The notes: a model not told the origin generated them from the sequence alone. DNA of 64,000 nt from Bryobacterales bacterium (GCA_009697505.1 SHUD01000002.1:62001-126000), one strand, 5' to 3'; counted from the first letter of the stretch, positions 17,462 through 26,695 are shown. Numbers and translations: made by a program.

Positions 17462-18999
17462 GTCTACTGGACATCGTCCTGTTCCTGCCGCTGGTAGGCT
17501 TCCTGTTGCTGGTCTTCACGCCCAAAGGCAACGATCAACTGCCGCGGGTGATGGCGCTGGGGATTTCTCTTCTGGTCTTCGTGATCTCCTTAGGTCTGAT
17601 CGGTCCGTTCATGGGCTCGACGATCCCCGAGGGTTACCAGTTCGTCACCGATGCTTCGTGGATCAGCTCGCCGCCGATCCGCTATCACATAGGTCTGGAC
17701 GGCCTCAGTCTGTGGCTGGTGCTCTTAACCACGCTGCTGACGCCGATCGCGGTGCTGGTTTCGTGGAAGTCCATCGACCATCGCGTCAAGGAATTTTTCG
17801 CGTTTCTGATTTTGTTGGAATTCGGGCTGATCGGCGTGTTCGTTTCGCTCGACCTGTTCCTGTTCTACGTGTTCTGGGAAATCGGTCTGGTGCCAATGTA
17901 TTTCCTGATCGGAATCTGGGGCCACGACCGCCGCATCTATGCCGCCGTCAAGTTCTTCTTGTACACGATGGCGGGCTCGGTGCTGATGCTGGCCGGGATC
18001 ATCTATCTCTACAACCGCGCCGGCACATTCGATTACGTGCAGATCCTGAGCCAGTTGCAGAGCGGCCGTCTGGTGCTCAGTTCGCAGGCGGAAATGCTGC
18101 TGTTCAGCGCCTTCTTCCTGGCGTTCGCGATTAAAGTGCCGTTGTTCCCGTTGCACACCTGGTTGCCGGACGCGCACGTGGAAGCGCCGACGGCCGGCTC
18201 CATCATGCTGGCCAGCGTCATGCTGAAAATGGGAACGTACGGGTTGGTGCGCTACTCGGTGCCGCTGTTCCCGAACGCCGCGCACAAAGCCGCGCCATTC
18301 ATCATCGGACTCGCGGTCATCGGCATTATTTACGGAGCGCTGGTCGCGCTGGTCCAGCCGAACATGAAGAAGTTGGTGGCGTATTCTTCGGTCAGCCACC
18401 TTGGCTTTGTAGTCCTCGGTGTATTCTCTTTCACCCAACAGGGACTGGACGGCGCCGTGTACCAGATGTTGAATCACGGCATCTCGACGGGCGCGTTGTT
18501 CATGCTGGTTGGATTTCTGTACGAACGGCGCCATTCGCTGGAGATTTCAGCCTATGGCGGCGTGGCCACGCCCGCTCCAAACCTGGCTATCGTTTTCTTA
18601 ATTACGACGTTGGCCTCAGTGGGTTTACCCATGCTGAATAACTTCGTGGGCGAATATCTGGTGCTGCAGGGCGCATCACAGGTCAATTTCACGGCAACTG
18701 TGTTCGCGGCCGTGGGCGTGATCCTCTCGGCCTGCTACATGCTGTGGCTGTACCAGCGGACGTTCTACGGAAAAGCCTCCGAATCTCTGAGTCATCACAT
18801 GCCCGATCTCAGCACGCGGGAGTGGGCGGTGTCTGTGCCTCTTCTGCTGCTGATGTTCTGGATGGGCATTTATACGCAGACATTCATGCCACCGATTAGT
18901 GCGCAGAACGCACGGATTCTTCAGCAATACCAGCAACAACAGAACCGGCCACAATCAGCGAACACGCCCGGCGCAAGCGAGGTGGCCAATGCCCGCTAA
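17458..18999 (+). CDS. nuoM: NADH-quinone oxidoreductase subunit M
   Basis: A 513-residue antiporter-like membrane subunit. The ATG at 17458 was chosen because it overlaps the nuoL stop (ATGA) and gives a standard N-terminus (MSLLDIVLFLPLVGFLLL). An in-frame extension upstream lies inside nuoL and is not membrane-like. Motifs are FWEIGLVPMYFLIGIWG with the conserved Glu, FAIKVPLFPLHTWLPDAHVE with its Lys and His, and AYSSVSHLGFVVLG. It ends with a Gln/Asn-rich hydrophilic tail and overlaps nuoN by 11 bases. Confidence 0.95.
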   Translation: MSLLDIVLFLPLVGFLLLVFTPKGNDQLPRVMALGISLLVFVISLGLIGPFMGSTIPEGYQFVTDASWISSPPIRYHIGLDGLSLWLVLLTTLLTPIAVLVSWKSIDHRVKEFFAFLILLEFGLIGVFVSLDLFLFYVFWEIGLVPMYFLIGIWGHDRRIYAAVKFFLYTMAGSVLMLAGIIYLYNRAGTFDYVQILSQLQSGRLVLSSQAEMLLFSAFFLAFAIKVPLFPLHTWLPDAHVEAPTAGSIMLASVMLKMGTYGLVRYSVPLFPNAAHKAAPFIIGLAVIGIIYGALVALVQPNMKKLVAYSSVSHLGFVVLGVFSFTQQGLDGAVYQMLNHGISTGALFMLVGFLYERRHSLEISAYGGVATPAPNLAIVFLITTLASVGLPMLNNFVGEYLVLQGASQVNFTATVFAAVGVILSACYMLWLYQRTFYGKASESLSHHMPDLSTREWAVSVPLLLLMFWMGIYTQTFMPPISAQNARILQQYQQQQNRPQSANTPGASEVANAR

Positions 19000-20446
19000 C
19001 GCATTCCCCACCAGCGCGGAATATTTGCGCTTTCTCCCCGAGATCATCCTGACGCTCGGCGGCGTGGTGATCATGCTGCTCGAAGCCGTCTTCACGAATG
19101 ACGACCAGCGCAAGATCTTCGGGCCGCTATCAATTGTTGCCCTGTTCGCGGCGCTACTCGCATCGATTTCCGCCGCGGGCGACCCCGGCGCGGCGTTCAG
19201 CAACATGCTGGTTATCGACGGTTTCGCTTCGTTTTTCCGGGCCCTGGTGATCGGCATCGGCGTTCTGGCGATCCTCGGTTCCACCGGTTACCTGCGCCAG
19301 GAGCGCATGCCGGGTGGCGAATATCATGCTCTGATCCTGTTCAGCATTCTGGGCCAGTGCGTCATGGTCAGCGCCAACGAACTGATCATGATTTTCATCG
19401 GCCTGGAGATTTCTTCCATCGCTTCTTACGTGCTGGCGGGTTACCTTCGCGACGATCCGCGCAACAATGAGTCGGCGCTCAAGTATTTTCTGCTGGGCTC
19501 CTTCGCCACGGCATTCCTGCTGTATGGCGTGGCTTGGATCTACGGCCTGACGGGTTCCACCAACCTGGATCAGATCCGCGGCGCGTTGCAGACGTCGGCC
19601 GCGCCTCTGGTGATGGCCGGGGCAGCCGCGGCTTTCATGTTTGTGGGTTTCGGATTTAAGATCTCCGCCGCTCCGTTCCAGATCTGGGCCCCGGACGTTT
19701 ACCAGGGCGCTCCCGCGCCGGTGTCAGGTTTTCTCTCGGTGGGCCCCAAGGCAGCCGCATTCGCGATTCTGCTGCGCGTGTTCATGACCGCGTTCGGCCC
19801 TATCGCCGACCGCTGGGAGCCGATGGTTTGGGGTTGCGCGCTGGCGACCATGATGGTCGGTAACTTCGCCGCGCTTCAGCAATCCAACATCAAGCGCATG
19901 CTGGCCTATAGCTCGATTGCCCATGCCGGATACGTGCTGGTTGCGGTCACGGCGCATTCGGAAACCGGTTCGGCGGCCGCCATGTTCTACCTCGCCGCGT
20001 ACGCCTTCACGAACCTGGGCGCGTTCGCCGTGGTCACCTATTTCTCGCGCAAGGGAGAAAAGTACGTTGCCATTGACGACTTCGCGGGGCTCTCGCAGCG
20101 CCAGCCCGCGATGGCCGCGATGCTGACCATCTTCCTGCTGAGCCTGATTGGCGTGCCGTTGACGGCCGGCTTCTTCGGCAAGTTCTATATCTTCAAAGCA
20201 GCTCTCGATGCCAATCTCACCTGGCTTACCGTGCTCGGCTTGCTCAATAGCGCCGTCGCCGCGTATTACTATCTGCGTCTGCTGGTCGTGATGTACTTCA
20301 AGGACCCGGGCGATTCCGTAGAAAACCTCGAACCCGCGGGCCTCAGCTTGCAGATTGCCGTGTATGCATCCGCGTTCGGCACGCTGCTGTTGGGGATTTT
20401 CCCGGGTTGGGTGCTGGATATCGCGACCAAGTCGGCACTCAAGTAA
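18989..20446 (+). CDS. nuoN: NADH-quinone oxidoreductase subunit N
   Basis: A 485-residue antiporter-like subunit and the last gene of the operon. The start at 18989 gives MPANAFPTSAEYLRFLPEI, and the gene overlaps the nuoM end by 11 bases. Motifs are ELIMIFIGLEISSIASYVL (about 124-142), FKISAAPFQIWAPDVYQGAP with the conserved Lys, and AYSSIAHAGYVLV. It converges on the HAD-hydrolase gene with one base between the stop codons, leaving no room for an independent terminator. Confidence 0.95.
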   Translation: MPANAFPTSAEYLRFLPEIILTLGGVVIMLLEAVFTNDDQRKIFGPLSIVALFAALLASISAAGDPGAAFSNMLVIDGFASFFRALVIGIGVLAILGSTGYLRQERMPGGEYHALILFSILGQCVMVSANELIMIFIGLEISSIASYVLAGYLRDDPRNNESALKYFLLGSFATAFLLYGVAWIYGLTGSTNLDQIRGALQTSAAPLVMAGAAAAFMFVGFGFKISAAPFQIWAPDVYQGAPAPVSGFLSVGPKAAAFAILLRVFMTAFGPIADRWEPMVWGCALATMMVGNFAALQQSNIKRMLAYSSIAHAGYVLVAVTAHSETGSAAAMFYLAAYAFTNLGAFAVVTYFSRKGEKYVAIDDFAGLSQRQPAMAAMLTIFLLSLIGVPLTAGFFGKFYIFKAALDANLTWLTVLGLLNSAVAAYYYLRLLVVMYFKDPGDSVENLEPAGLSLQIAVYASAFGTLLLGIFPGWVLDIATKSALK

Positions 20447-20447
20447 G

Positions 20448-21137
20448 TCAGAAGTGCAAGCGAAGCTCTGGGAACCTTTCGAGTTCGAGCAGGCGTCCAT
20501 CTCCCGGCTCACGCAAGTCCTGATGCTCGAGAACCCAGGTGTGCGGGTGCGGCACCAGCGCCGCGTTGAGGCCCGCTTCCAGCGCCGGATTGATGTCGGA
20601 CTTTGGCGAATTTCCGATCATCCATGTGTATTCGCGCGCCAGACCGCGCTCGTCCACCAAACGCGCGTAGGCGGCGGCGTCCTTTTCTTTGACGATCGCC
20701 GTGTGGTTGAAATAGCGCCCCAGGCCGGAGCGGTCCACCTTTAAACGCTGTTCTTCGGGATGCCCTTTGGTGAACAGCGTCAGATCGTGGCGCCCGGAAA
20801 GATATCCCAACGTTTCTTCGACGCCCTCGATCAGTTGGATGGGCTGCTCCAAAATCCGCTCGGCCAGCGCCAGCACGTGGCGGAGATCATGGTCACGTAT
20901 CTCCCGCTGCGCCAGATGCCGGTAGGCCTGCTGCAGGTTCCGTCCGAAGTTCAAGGACCCGTAACCGTGAATCTTGGCGTTCACCAACTCGATCTCATTC
21001 AACACTTCGCGAATCTGAAACGGGGTGAGCGCGGAGTGATCCAGAAAATCGCAAAAGTGATCGAAGGCACGCTCGAAGTAGATGTTGTTTTCCCAGAGCG
21101 TGTCGTCGGCGTCAATGAGCAAGGACAGATGGTTCAT
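20448..21137 (-). CDS. HAD-superfamily hydrolase
   Basis: A 229-residue haloacid-dehalogenase-like phosphatase. The catalytic N-terminal motif LLIDADDTLWENN gives the DxD nucleophile/acid pair at about residues 9 and 11. Motif II Thr is in LTLFTKGHPEEQ (about 136-147), and motif IV acids lie near MIGNSPKSDINPAL (about 176-189). The cap is helical (about 20-95). The substrate cannot be predicted. Its ATG overlaps the stop of the upstream LON-domain gene (ATGA), so the two are translationally coupled. Confidence 0.8.
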   Translation of the reverse strand: MNHLSLLIDADDTLWENNIYFERAFDHFCDFLDHSALTPFQIREVLNEIELVNAKIHGYGSLNFGRNLQQAYRHLAQREIRDHDLRHVLALAERILEQPIQLIEGVEETLGYLSGRHDLTLFTKGHPEEQRLKVDRSGLGRYFNHTAIVKEKDAAAYARLVDERGLAREYTWMIGNSPKSDINPALEAGLNAALVPHPHTWVLEHQDLREPGDGRLLELERFPELRLHF

Positions 21138-21778
21138 GGAACGCCCGCTACCTTGCCGCCATGGCCGTTGCGCGGCGCTACCTGCTTGACGCGCTCGATG
21201 CGGCGCTGGCGCACTAAAAACGCCGGGAGGAAATCGGCGAGTTTCCGCAGGCGCTCGGTCTCACTCCGGCTGGATAAGAGCGCCTGCCGCAGGCTCAGAT
21301 CCTGGACGGGCCGGGCCAGCCGGAAGCTCAGTTGCGGATGGTAAATGTCGTCCATTGGCAACGGCGCTTCCGCGGACAGTGCCCGCAATTCGTTATAGCC
21401 CGCGATGGCGCGGACGCGGAAGTCGTCGCCGCCCGGGGACTCGGCGTGTCCCGCAACTTCTTCATCGTCGAAGTACTCGACCTCGCCGCGCAGAAACGGC
21501 CGGTCCTCGTTGAGGCTCATGATCTCGAACCGCCGCCGTCCCTTGGTGAGAATGTCGAGCCGCCCGTCCGGATATTGGCGCAGCACGCGGTCGATCACCC
21601 CCGTACAGCCGGTACCGGCGAGGCCTTGATCGCTGGCGAGCACGACGCCGAACTCAATGTTATCGCGCAATATTTCGCCGATCATTTCTTTGTAGCGTTC
21701 TTCGAAAATGTGCAACGGAAGCTCGGCATCCGGCAACAGAACAACCTGAAGAGGAAACAGCGGTAACCAAGCCTGCAT
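21134..21778 (-). CDS. LON peptidase substrate-binding domain protein
   Basis: A 214-residue stand-alone LON N-terminal domain, with no AAA or protease part. The family opening is LFPLQVVLLPDAELPLHIFE (about 6-25), followed by RYKEMIGEIL, FGVVLAS, GCTGVIDRVL and GRLDILTKGRRRFEI. Such proteins occur widely as single domains; a substrate-recognition or adaptor role is presumed but unproven. It is the first gene of a two-gene leftward unit with the HAD hydrolase. The divergent aroK begins 41 bases away, so the two promoters must overlap. Confidence 0.85.
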   Translation of the reverse strand: MQAWLPLFPLQVVLLPDAELPLHIFEERYKEMIGEILRDNIEFGVVLASDQGLAGTGCTGVIDRVLRQYPDGRLDILTKGRRRFEIMSLNEDRPFLRGEVEYFDDEEVAGHAESPGGDDFRVRAIAGYNELRALSAEAPLPMDDIYHPQLSFRLARPVQDLSLRQALLSSRSETERLRKLADFLPAFLVRQRRIERVKQVAPRNGHGGKVAGVP

Positions 21779-21819
21779 GCTACTATTATGACTTTCGCGC
21801 GTCGTGCGTTCGTGGCGGA

Positions 21820-22362
21820 ATGACCAGCATGCTCCTGAAGCTCAAACAAACTCCCGGCATCTACCTGGTGGGCTTCATGGGATGCGGCAAGTCGACGATA
21901 GGGGCCCGCCTGGCCGATGAGCTGGGCTGGAGTTTCTTCGATCTGGATCAGGAGATCGAAAAGGCGGCGGGTGAGCCGGTGACAGAAATTTTCAAGCGTC
22001 ACGGGGAGGCCGAATTTCGCCGGCTGGAAACGGAGGCCTTGAAGCAGCGCGTGCAAGACGTCCGCGGCGGCCGTCCACAGGTGGTGGCGCTCGGGGGCGG
22101 GGCTTTTACTGTGCAAGACAATTATGAGCTCGCGACGACCCACGGGGTGACCATCTGGCTCGACGCGCCACTGGACGTGATTGAGAAACGGATCGCCGTA
22201 GAGACGCACCGGCCGCTGGCGGCCGATCCCGTCCGTTTCCGGGCTCTGTATGAAGACCGCCGTCAGGCCTATGCGCGCGCGGATTATCGAATCGAAACTT
22301 TCGATCTGGAAAAGGATTATGTGGTCGCGCGCATCCTCGCGCTGCCCCTATTTCAACCATGA
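21820..22362 (+). CDS. aroK: Shikimate kinase
   Basis: Phosphorylates shikimate in the chorismate pathway. The protein has 180 residues. The Walker A loop GFMGCGKSTIGARL is near residues 19-32. The shikimate-binding Asp is in FFDLDQEIE, the Arg is in EFRRLETEAL (about 67-69), and the GGGAF loop is near residue 90-94. The lid region around HRPLAADPVRFRALYEDR carries the Arg that contacts ATP/shikimate. An alternative ATG lies three codons downstream. The stop overlaps the start of the glycerate kinase gene (ATGA). Confidence 0.93.
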   Translation: MTSMLLKLKQTPGIYLVGFMGCGKSTIGARLADELGWSFFDLDQEIEKAAGEPVTEIFKRHGEAEFRRLETEALKQRVQDVRGGRPQVVALGGGAFTVQDNYELATTHGVTIWLDAPLDVIEKRIAVETHRPLAADPVRFRALYEDRRQAYARADYRIETFDLEKDYVVARILALPLFQP

Positions 22363-23606
22363 GTCAAAAACACGCACTACAGATGTTCCGCGCCGCCCTG
22401 AAGGCCGCGGACCCAACGGAAGCGGTTCTCCAGCATGTGAAGGTCGCCGGCGGCGTGATGCAAGTCGACGGTCGCCGTTACCGGCTGGCGGACTATGACC
22501 GCATCCGCGTCATCGGATCGGGAAAGGCCAGCGCGCGTATGGCGCTCGCTCTTGAACGGCTCTTCGGCAGCCGTATCCGGGATGGCTGGGTGAATGTGCC
22601 GGACAACACTACTGCTCGCTCGCGCCGTATTACGTTCCACCAGAGCGGCCACCCGGTTCCCGATGAACGAGGTGTTGAGGGCGCGCGACGGATCGCGGAA
22701 ATCGCGAGCGAGAGCGGTCCGCGGGATCTGGTGTTCGCCGTGATTTCCGGCGGCGCGTCGGCGCTGATGCCGCTGCCTGTCGCCGGCATTACGCTCGAGA
22801 AGAAAAAAGAAGTGACGCGGAGCTTGCTGGCTTGCGGCGCGACGATTCATGAGATCAACACCGTCCGTAAACATCTGTCGGCTATCAAGGGCGGGCATCT
22901 GGCGGCGCTGGCGCATCCGGCGGCGTTGATCTCTCTCATTCTTTCCGATGTCATCGGCGACGATCTCAGCGTGATCGGCTCCGGTCCTACCGTTTTGGAT
23001 TCGACAACCATCGCCGGCGCCAAAGCGGTTCTGAACCGCTTCGGCATTCCCGAGCCGCCGTTAACGGAAACGCCCAAAAAGAATGTCGCGGCGCAAAACG
23101 TGATCATCGGCAGCAACCGGCAATCCATAAATGCCGCCGCGAAGAAGGCCAGGGAATTGGGCTACAAGGCCGTGGTTCTGTCGACAACCATCGATGGAGA
23201 AACTCGCGAGATCGCCCGCATGCACGCCGCGATTGCACGGGAATCGCTGGCGAATGGGAAACGCGGAATCTGCTGGCTATCCGGTGGCGAGACCACCGTC
23301 ACCCTGCGCGGGAAAGGGATGGGCGGCCGGAATCAGGAGTTCGCGTTAGCCGCCGCCATCGCGCTGGAGGCGACCCCTGGCGTTACCATCTTTAGCGGAG
23401 GCACCGACGGGATTGACGGGCCCACCGATGCGGCCGGGGCCGTGGCGGACGCCGCTACCCTGCGCAGGGCCGCCGTATTGCGCCTCAACCCGCGGGAGTT
23501 TCTGGATAACAACGATTCCTATCACTTCTTTGAGAAGGCCGGTGGCCTGATCAAGACCGGTCCCACGGGAACCAACGTGGCGGATGTCCGCATGCTATTG
23601 CTATAG
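22359..23606 (+). CDS. Glycerate 2-kinase (GckA/MOFRL type)
   Basis: A 415-residue protein with the two domains of class III glycerate kinases: an N-terminal DUF4147 domain (about 1-235) with a Lys in VIGSGKASARMALALE and the GGASALMPLP loop, and a C-terminal MOFRL domain (about 285-410) with LSGGETTVTLRGKGMGGRNQ and FSGGTDGIDGPTDAAGA. It makes 2-phosphoglycerate from D-glycerate, feeding glycolysis or serine metabolism. It is translationally coupled to aroK and is followed three bases later by nrdR, so aroK, this gene and nrdR look like one transcript. Confidence 0.88.
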   Translation: MSQKHALQMFRAALKAADPTEAVLQHVKVAGGVMQVDGRRYRLADYDRIRVIGSGKASARMALALERLFGSRIRDGWVNVPDNTTARSRRITFHQSGHPVPDERGVEGARRIAEIASESGPRDLVFAVISGGASALMPLPVAGITLEKKKEVTRSLLACGATIHEINTVRKHLSAIKGGHLAALAHPAALISLILSDVIGDDLSVIGSGPTVLDSTTIAGAKAVLNRFGIPEPPLTETPKKNVAAQNVIIGSNRQSINAAAKKARELGYKAVVLSTTIDGETREIARMHAAIARESLANGKRGICWLSGGETTVTLRGKGMGGRNQEFALAAAIALEATPGVTIFSGGTDGIDGPTDAAGAVADAATLRRAAVLRLNPREFLDNNDSYHFFEKAGGLIKTGPTGTNVADVRMLLL

Positions 23607-23609
23607 CTT

Positions 23610-24068
23610 ATGACTTGCCCATTTTGTGGCCACCGCCAGGACCGCGTCATTGATTCCCGCGAAAGCAAGGAAGGAGACACGATCCGCCGCCGCCGGGAGT
23701 GTGTCAAGTGCGAGCGGCGCTTCACCACCTACGAGCGGAGCGACGAAGTCCCCTATATGGTCGTCAAACGGGACGGACGGCGCGAAAAGTTCGACCGCCA
23801 GAAGGTGCTGGAAGGGTTGATCAAGGCTTGCGAAAAGCGTCCGGTGGCGATGGGGAGGCTGGCCGAGGTCGTCGACGAAGTCGAATCAATGCTTGCAGAT
23901 AGCCAGGATCGGGAGATCTCGACCACGGCCGTCGGGGAGCTCCTGATGGCCCGCCTGCGGACGCTGGATAAGATCGCTTATGTGCGCTTTGCCTCGGTTT
24001 ACCGTGACTTCCAGGACGTGGAAGCCTTCGTCACCGAACTAAAAGACCTGTTGCAACGTCGGACTTGA
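23610..24068 (+). CDS. nrdR: Transcriptional repressor NrdR
   Basis: A 152-residue, near-universal repressor of ribonucleotide reductase genes. The N-terminal zinc ribbon has CPFC at residues 3-6 and CVKCERRF near 31-38. The ATP-cone domain spans about 47-137 and begins with VVKRDGRREKFDRQKVLEG. It senses ATP/dATP and binds NrdR boxes. No ribonucleotide reductase gene is in the window, and no NrdR box pair was recognised nearby. It lies upstream of rpoD but is separated from it by an intergenic stretch with its own promoter. Confidence 0.95.
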   Translation: MTCPFCGHRQDRVIDSRESKEGDTIRRRRECVKCERRFTTYERSDEVPYMVVKRDGRREKFDRQKVLEGLIKACEKRPVAMGRLAEVVDEVESMLADSQDREISTTAVGELLMARLRTLDKIAYVRFASVYRDFQDVEAFVTELKDLLQRRT

Positions 24069-24140
24069 AGATAAGCGCACCCAAGCTAAGCACAGCAGTT
24101 GAATCCTAGGGATTTCTTCAACATCTGTTGACATAGGGAC

Positions 24141-24169
24141 TTAACAGAAGCCAGGAACGCTGATATACT
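24141..24169 (+). promoter_or_regulatory. Sigma-70-type promoter for rpoD
   Basis: TTAACA at 24141-24146 and TATACT at 24164-24169 are separated by exactly 17 bases. Each hexamer differs from consensus at one position, which is striking in this GC-rich sequence. Transcription would begin near 24176 and give a leader of about 85 bases to the TTG start, or about 48 to the upstream GTG. A TTGACA at 24128-24133 also exists, but it is 30 bases from the -10, so it is not the partner. Confidence 0.65.
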
Positions 24170-24262
24170 GGGACGCGGCTTTGTTTGCGATAAGGCTGAG
24201 GGGCTTATCTTGTTAAGAGATAAGTGTTTGGCTGCTCCGAGGTAGTTCCGAGGTGGATACGT

Positions 24263-25789
24263 TTGGATCATTTTGAGGACCAATTTGAGGGTCGTGAGCC
24301 GTTAGCGCTTCCTTTTGATGAAGAGGGTGGTTTTTTCCATCCCGAGGAAGTCCATGATGCGGAAGAGTTTCCGGCTGCGCACCCGGTAGAGGAGTCGATT
24401 TACACTGACGACCCGGTCCGCGTGTATCTGCGCGAAATGGGGGCGGTGCCGCTGCTCACGCGCGAGGGTGAAGTAAACCTGGCGCGCCGTATGGAGCGCG
24501 GTAAGTTGCGGATGCAGAAGGCCATTAGCCGCTCCGCTCTGGTTCAACTACACGTGGTCGAGATCTGCGAGCAGATCCGCAAGGAAATCGAGGATCTGGA
24601 CGCCTTTATCGACCTGGGCGACCTGGAAGTGGAAAGCGCGGCCTACGCCAAGAAGCGCGCGGAAGTGAAACAGCATTTGGCCGGGATTGTGGCCCTGCAC
24701 AAGAAGCTGGGCCAACTTTCCGACAAAGCTTCCACCATCCCGGTCAGCAACAAGAAGGGCCGCCGCCGGGCGAAAGGCAAAGTCGCCCGCTGCTGGGTGC
24801 AGATTTCGCGCGAGATGCGCGCCGTCCCCTTCTACGTTTCCCAGTGGAAGCAATTTGGCAAGGAGATCGAAAGGGTGGTGGAGGAACTCTCCCACCTGGA
24901 TCAGGCCCTGCGTAAGCTGGAAGGCCGCACCAGCCAAACCGCACAGGCCAAAGCGAAAGAACTGAAGCGCGAGATCCGCAAGCGGGAACAGACGGTTGGC
25001 GCCGGCCTGACGGACCTGAGACACACGCTGTCGGTCATCCGGCACGGCGAAATTGAAGCCGAGCGCGCGAAGAAAGATCTGGTTGAAGCCAATCTCCGCC
25101 TGGTGGTTTCCGTCGCCAAGAAGTACGTCAATCGCGGCTTGCACCTCCTGGATCTGATTCAGGAAGGCAACATCGGCCTGATGCGCGCGGCCGATAAGTT
25201 CGAATACCGCCGCGGCTACAAGTTTTCGACCTACGCCACCTGGTGGATCCGGCAGGCCATCACGCGGGCGATCGCCGACCAGTCGCGTACGATTCGTATT
25301 CCGGTGCACATGAACGAGTCGATGAACAAGTTCCTGCGCGCCACCCGTGAGCTGGAAAAAGAACTCGGCCGCGCGCCCACCAACGACGAGATCAGCCGTC
25401 GCATGGACATTCCGGTCGAGAAGGTGCAAAAGCTCAAGACCATCTCGCGCGACCCGGTGTCGCTCGAAACTCCGGTCGGCCGCGACGGCGAATCCGCGCT
25501 GGGAGACTTAATCGAAGACCGTTGGGTGGGCTCGCCCGTGGACGCCGTGATCGACACTAACGTCCGCGACGAAACGGCCAACATCCTCAAGACACTTTCT
25601 CCCAAGGAGGAGAAGGTGATCCGCCTGCGCTTCGGTATCGGCTGCGAGCGCGAGCACACGCTGGAGGAAATCGGCCAGGAGTTCGACGTCACCCGCGAAC
25701 GCATCCGCCAGATCGAAGCCAAGGCCCTGCGGCAGTTGCGCTCCCCGGAACGCGCCCGCCATCTGCGCGCTTTGCTAGCCGCGCGCTAG
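24263..25789 (+). CDS. rpoD: Primary RNA polymerase sigma factor (RpoD/SigA)
   Basis: The vegetative sigma-70 factor. The TTG at 24263 is preferred because GAGGTGG lies six bases before it. An in-frame GTG at 24224 has only a weak site and would add 13 residues. Region 1.2 is [21 protein letters not shown] long charged non-conserved insert follows, with a basic patch [10 protein letters not shown]. Region 2 is [20 protein letters not shown] with [15 protein letters not shown], then region 3. Region 4.2 is [19 protein letters not shown]. Region 1.1 is short and acidic (about 508 residues in total). The gene is transcribed alone from the promoter at 24141. Confidence 0.95.
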   Translation: MDHFEDQFEGREPLALPFDEEGGFFHPEEVHDAEEFPAAHPVEESIYTDDPVRVYLREMGAVPLLTREGEVNLARRMERGKLRMQKAISRSALVQLHVVEICEQIRKEIEDLDAFIDLGDLEVESAAYAKKRAEVKQHLAGIVALHKKLGQLSDKASTIPVSNKKGRRRAKGKVARCWVQISREMRAVPFYVSQWKQFGKEIERVVEELSHLDQALRKLEGRTSQTAQAKAKELKREIRKREQTVGAGLTDLRHTLSVIRHGEIEAERAKKDLVEANLRLVVSVAKKYVNRGLHLLDLIQEGNIGLMRAADKFEYRRGYKFSTYATWWIRQAITRAIADQSRTIRIPVHMNESMNKFLRATRELEKELGRAPTNDEISRRMDIPVEKVQKLKTISRDPVSLETPVGRDGESALGDLIEDRWVGSPVDAVIDTNVRDETANILKTLSPKEEKVIRLRFGIGCEREHTLEEIGQEFDVTRERIRQIEAKALRQLRSPERARHLRALLAAR

Positions 25790-25825
25790 AGTTCGCTTTC
25801 AGAAAACGCTTCGTGACCGGCGCAC

Positions 25826-26188
25826 ATGACCAATAAGGAGATTCGCTCCTGGTACTTGGCCGGCATCTCCGCGATTCGCGGCCTGAACTAACCTTGGATC
25901 CAGGAGGGAGCATCACTCGAAGAACGCGCACGGCGAGCCTGGCGTTTCCGGCACGATTTGCGAGCAGCCGCCCGCGAGCTGATGACAGATCCCATGGAAG
26001 TGGAAGCATTGCGTGCCCGCGATTCGCGGCTCTACGGAAATCCTGAAGGCCCCACGTTTGAGCAGCTACTGGAGGAAGAGAGGGCGAGCGGTTTGACGGA
26101 GGATCAGGCCTACGAACGAATCATTCAAGGATCGCAGAGCGCCAATCAGAAAGTAAACCGGAGGGTAGGCCCTCCGAATCCGGAATGA
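25826..26188 (+). pseudogene. Hypothetical gene interrupted by an in-frame TAA
   Basis: An ATG at 25826 opens a frame (MTNKEIRSWYLAGISAIRGLN) that stops at TAA 25889-25891. The same frame continues without another stop to 26188: PWIQEGASLEERARRAW, RHDLRAAARELMTDP, RARDSRLYGNPEGPTFEQLL and GLTEDQAYERIIQGSQ. The two halves read as one small helical protein of about 120 residues, so a single nonsense codon probably broke the gene. The downstream part could still be made from an ATG within it (near 25982). I do not know its function. A 7-bp hairpin (CGGAGGG/CCCTCCG, 26159-26176) lies within its last codons and could serve as a weak terminator. Confidence 0.5.
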
Positions 26189-26225
26189 GCCAAAGGGACT
26201 TCGCTATCATGAAGAAGGGAAGCGC

Positions 26226-26549
26226 ATGAAGAGGACTGCGGTTGACGAGAAGAAGAATCGGCCTCGCTCCTTGCGGGAGTGTTCGCGCCTGGCTGTCCTT
26301 TGGTGCAACACGAAGGATTCTCTGATGCCGTTTCGTGCCGAGGTTGGCGCCGATACGTGGCAGTTGCGGCTCAACGATTTTCCAGCAGAGCATTTGTACA
26401 CACTGCTTGTAAACGGCAGTGAGATCGACGGATTTGACGACTGGCCCAAGAGCTGGAAACGGCCGCTCCCAGGAACGCGCCCGTCGAAGAAAGGGCAAGA
26501 CGCTGTTGGGCAAGGCGCTGCTGGCCGGACGGTACCAGCCGCGCGGTAG
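26226..26549 (+). CDS. Small hypothetical protein
   Basis: A 107-residue frame, with an AAGGG-type ribosome site just before the ATG at 26226. The convincing part is residues 34-80: MPFRAEVGADTWQLRLNDFP, then EHLYTLLVNG and FDDWPKSWKRP, which look like a compact alpha-beta protein. The first 33 residues and the tail after WKRP look less protein-like. The true gene may begin at the ATG at 26325 or carry a frameshift near its end. No function recognised. It lies in a low-density stretch between rpoD and a TolC-like gene. Confidence 0.45.
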   Translation: MKRTAVDEKKNRPRSLRECSRLAVLWCNTKDSLMPFRAEVGADTWQLRLNDFPAEHLYTLLVNGSEIDGFDDWPKSWKRPLPGTRPSKKGQDAVGQGAAGRTVPAAR

Positions 26550-26695
26550 GCTGTACCCCATTTCACAGTCCCTCTGTAACCGCGCCGCCGCGAGTTTACG
26601 GTCCTGCATCAGTAACTTCGGGCCACGCGGGCGGCGGTCTTGTCTCCCAATGTTGAAAATCCCTCCCAGCGAGTGCGATTCCGCAAGGGAACCCT

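Noticed and set aside
24128-24133. TTGACA as the -35 box of the rpoD promoter
   Set aside because: It is 30 bases from the TATACT -10, whereas TTAACA at 24141 is spaced at 17.
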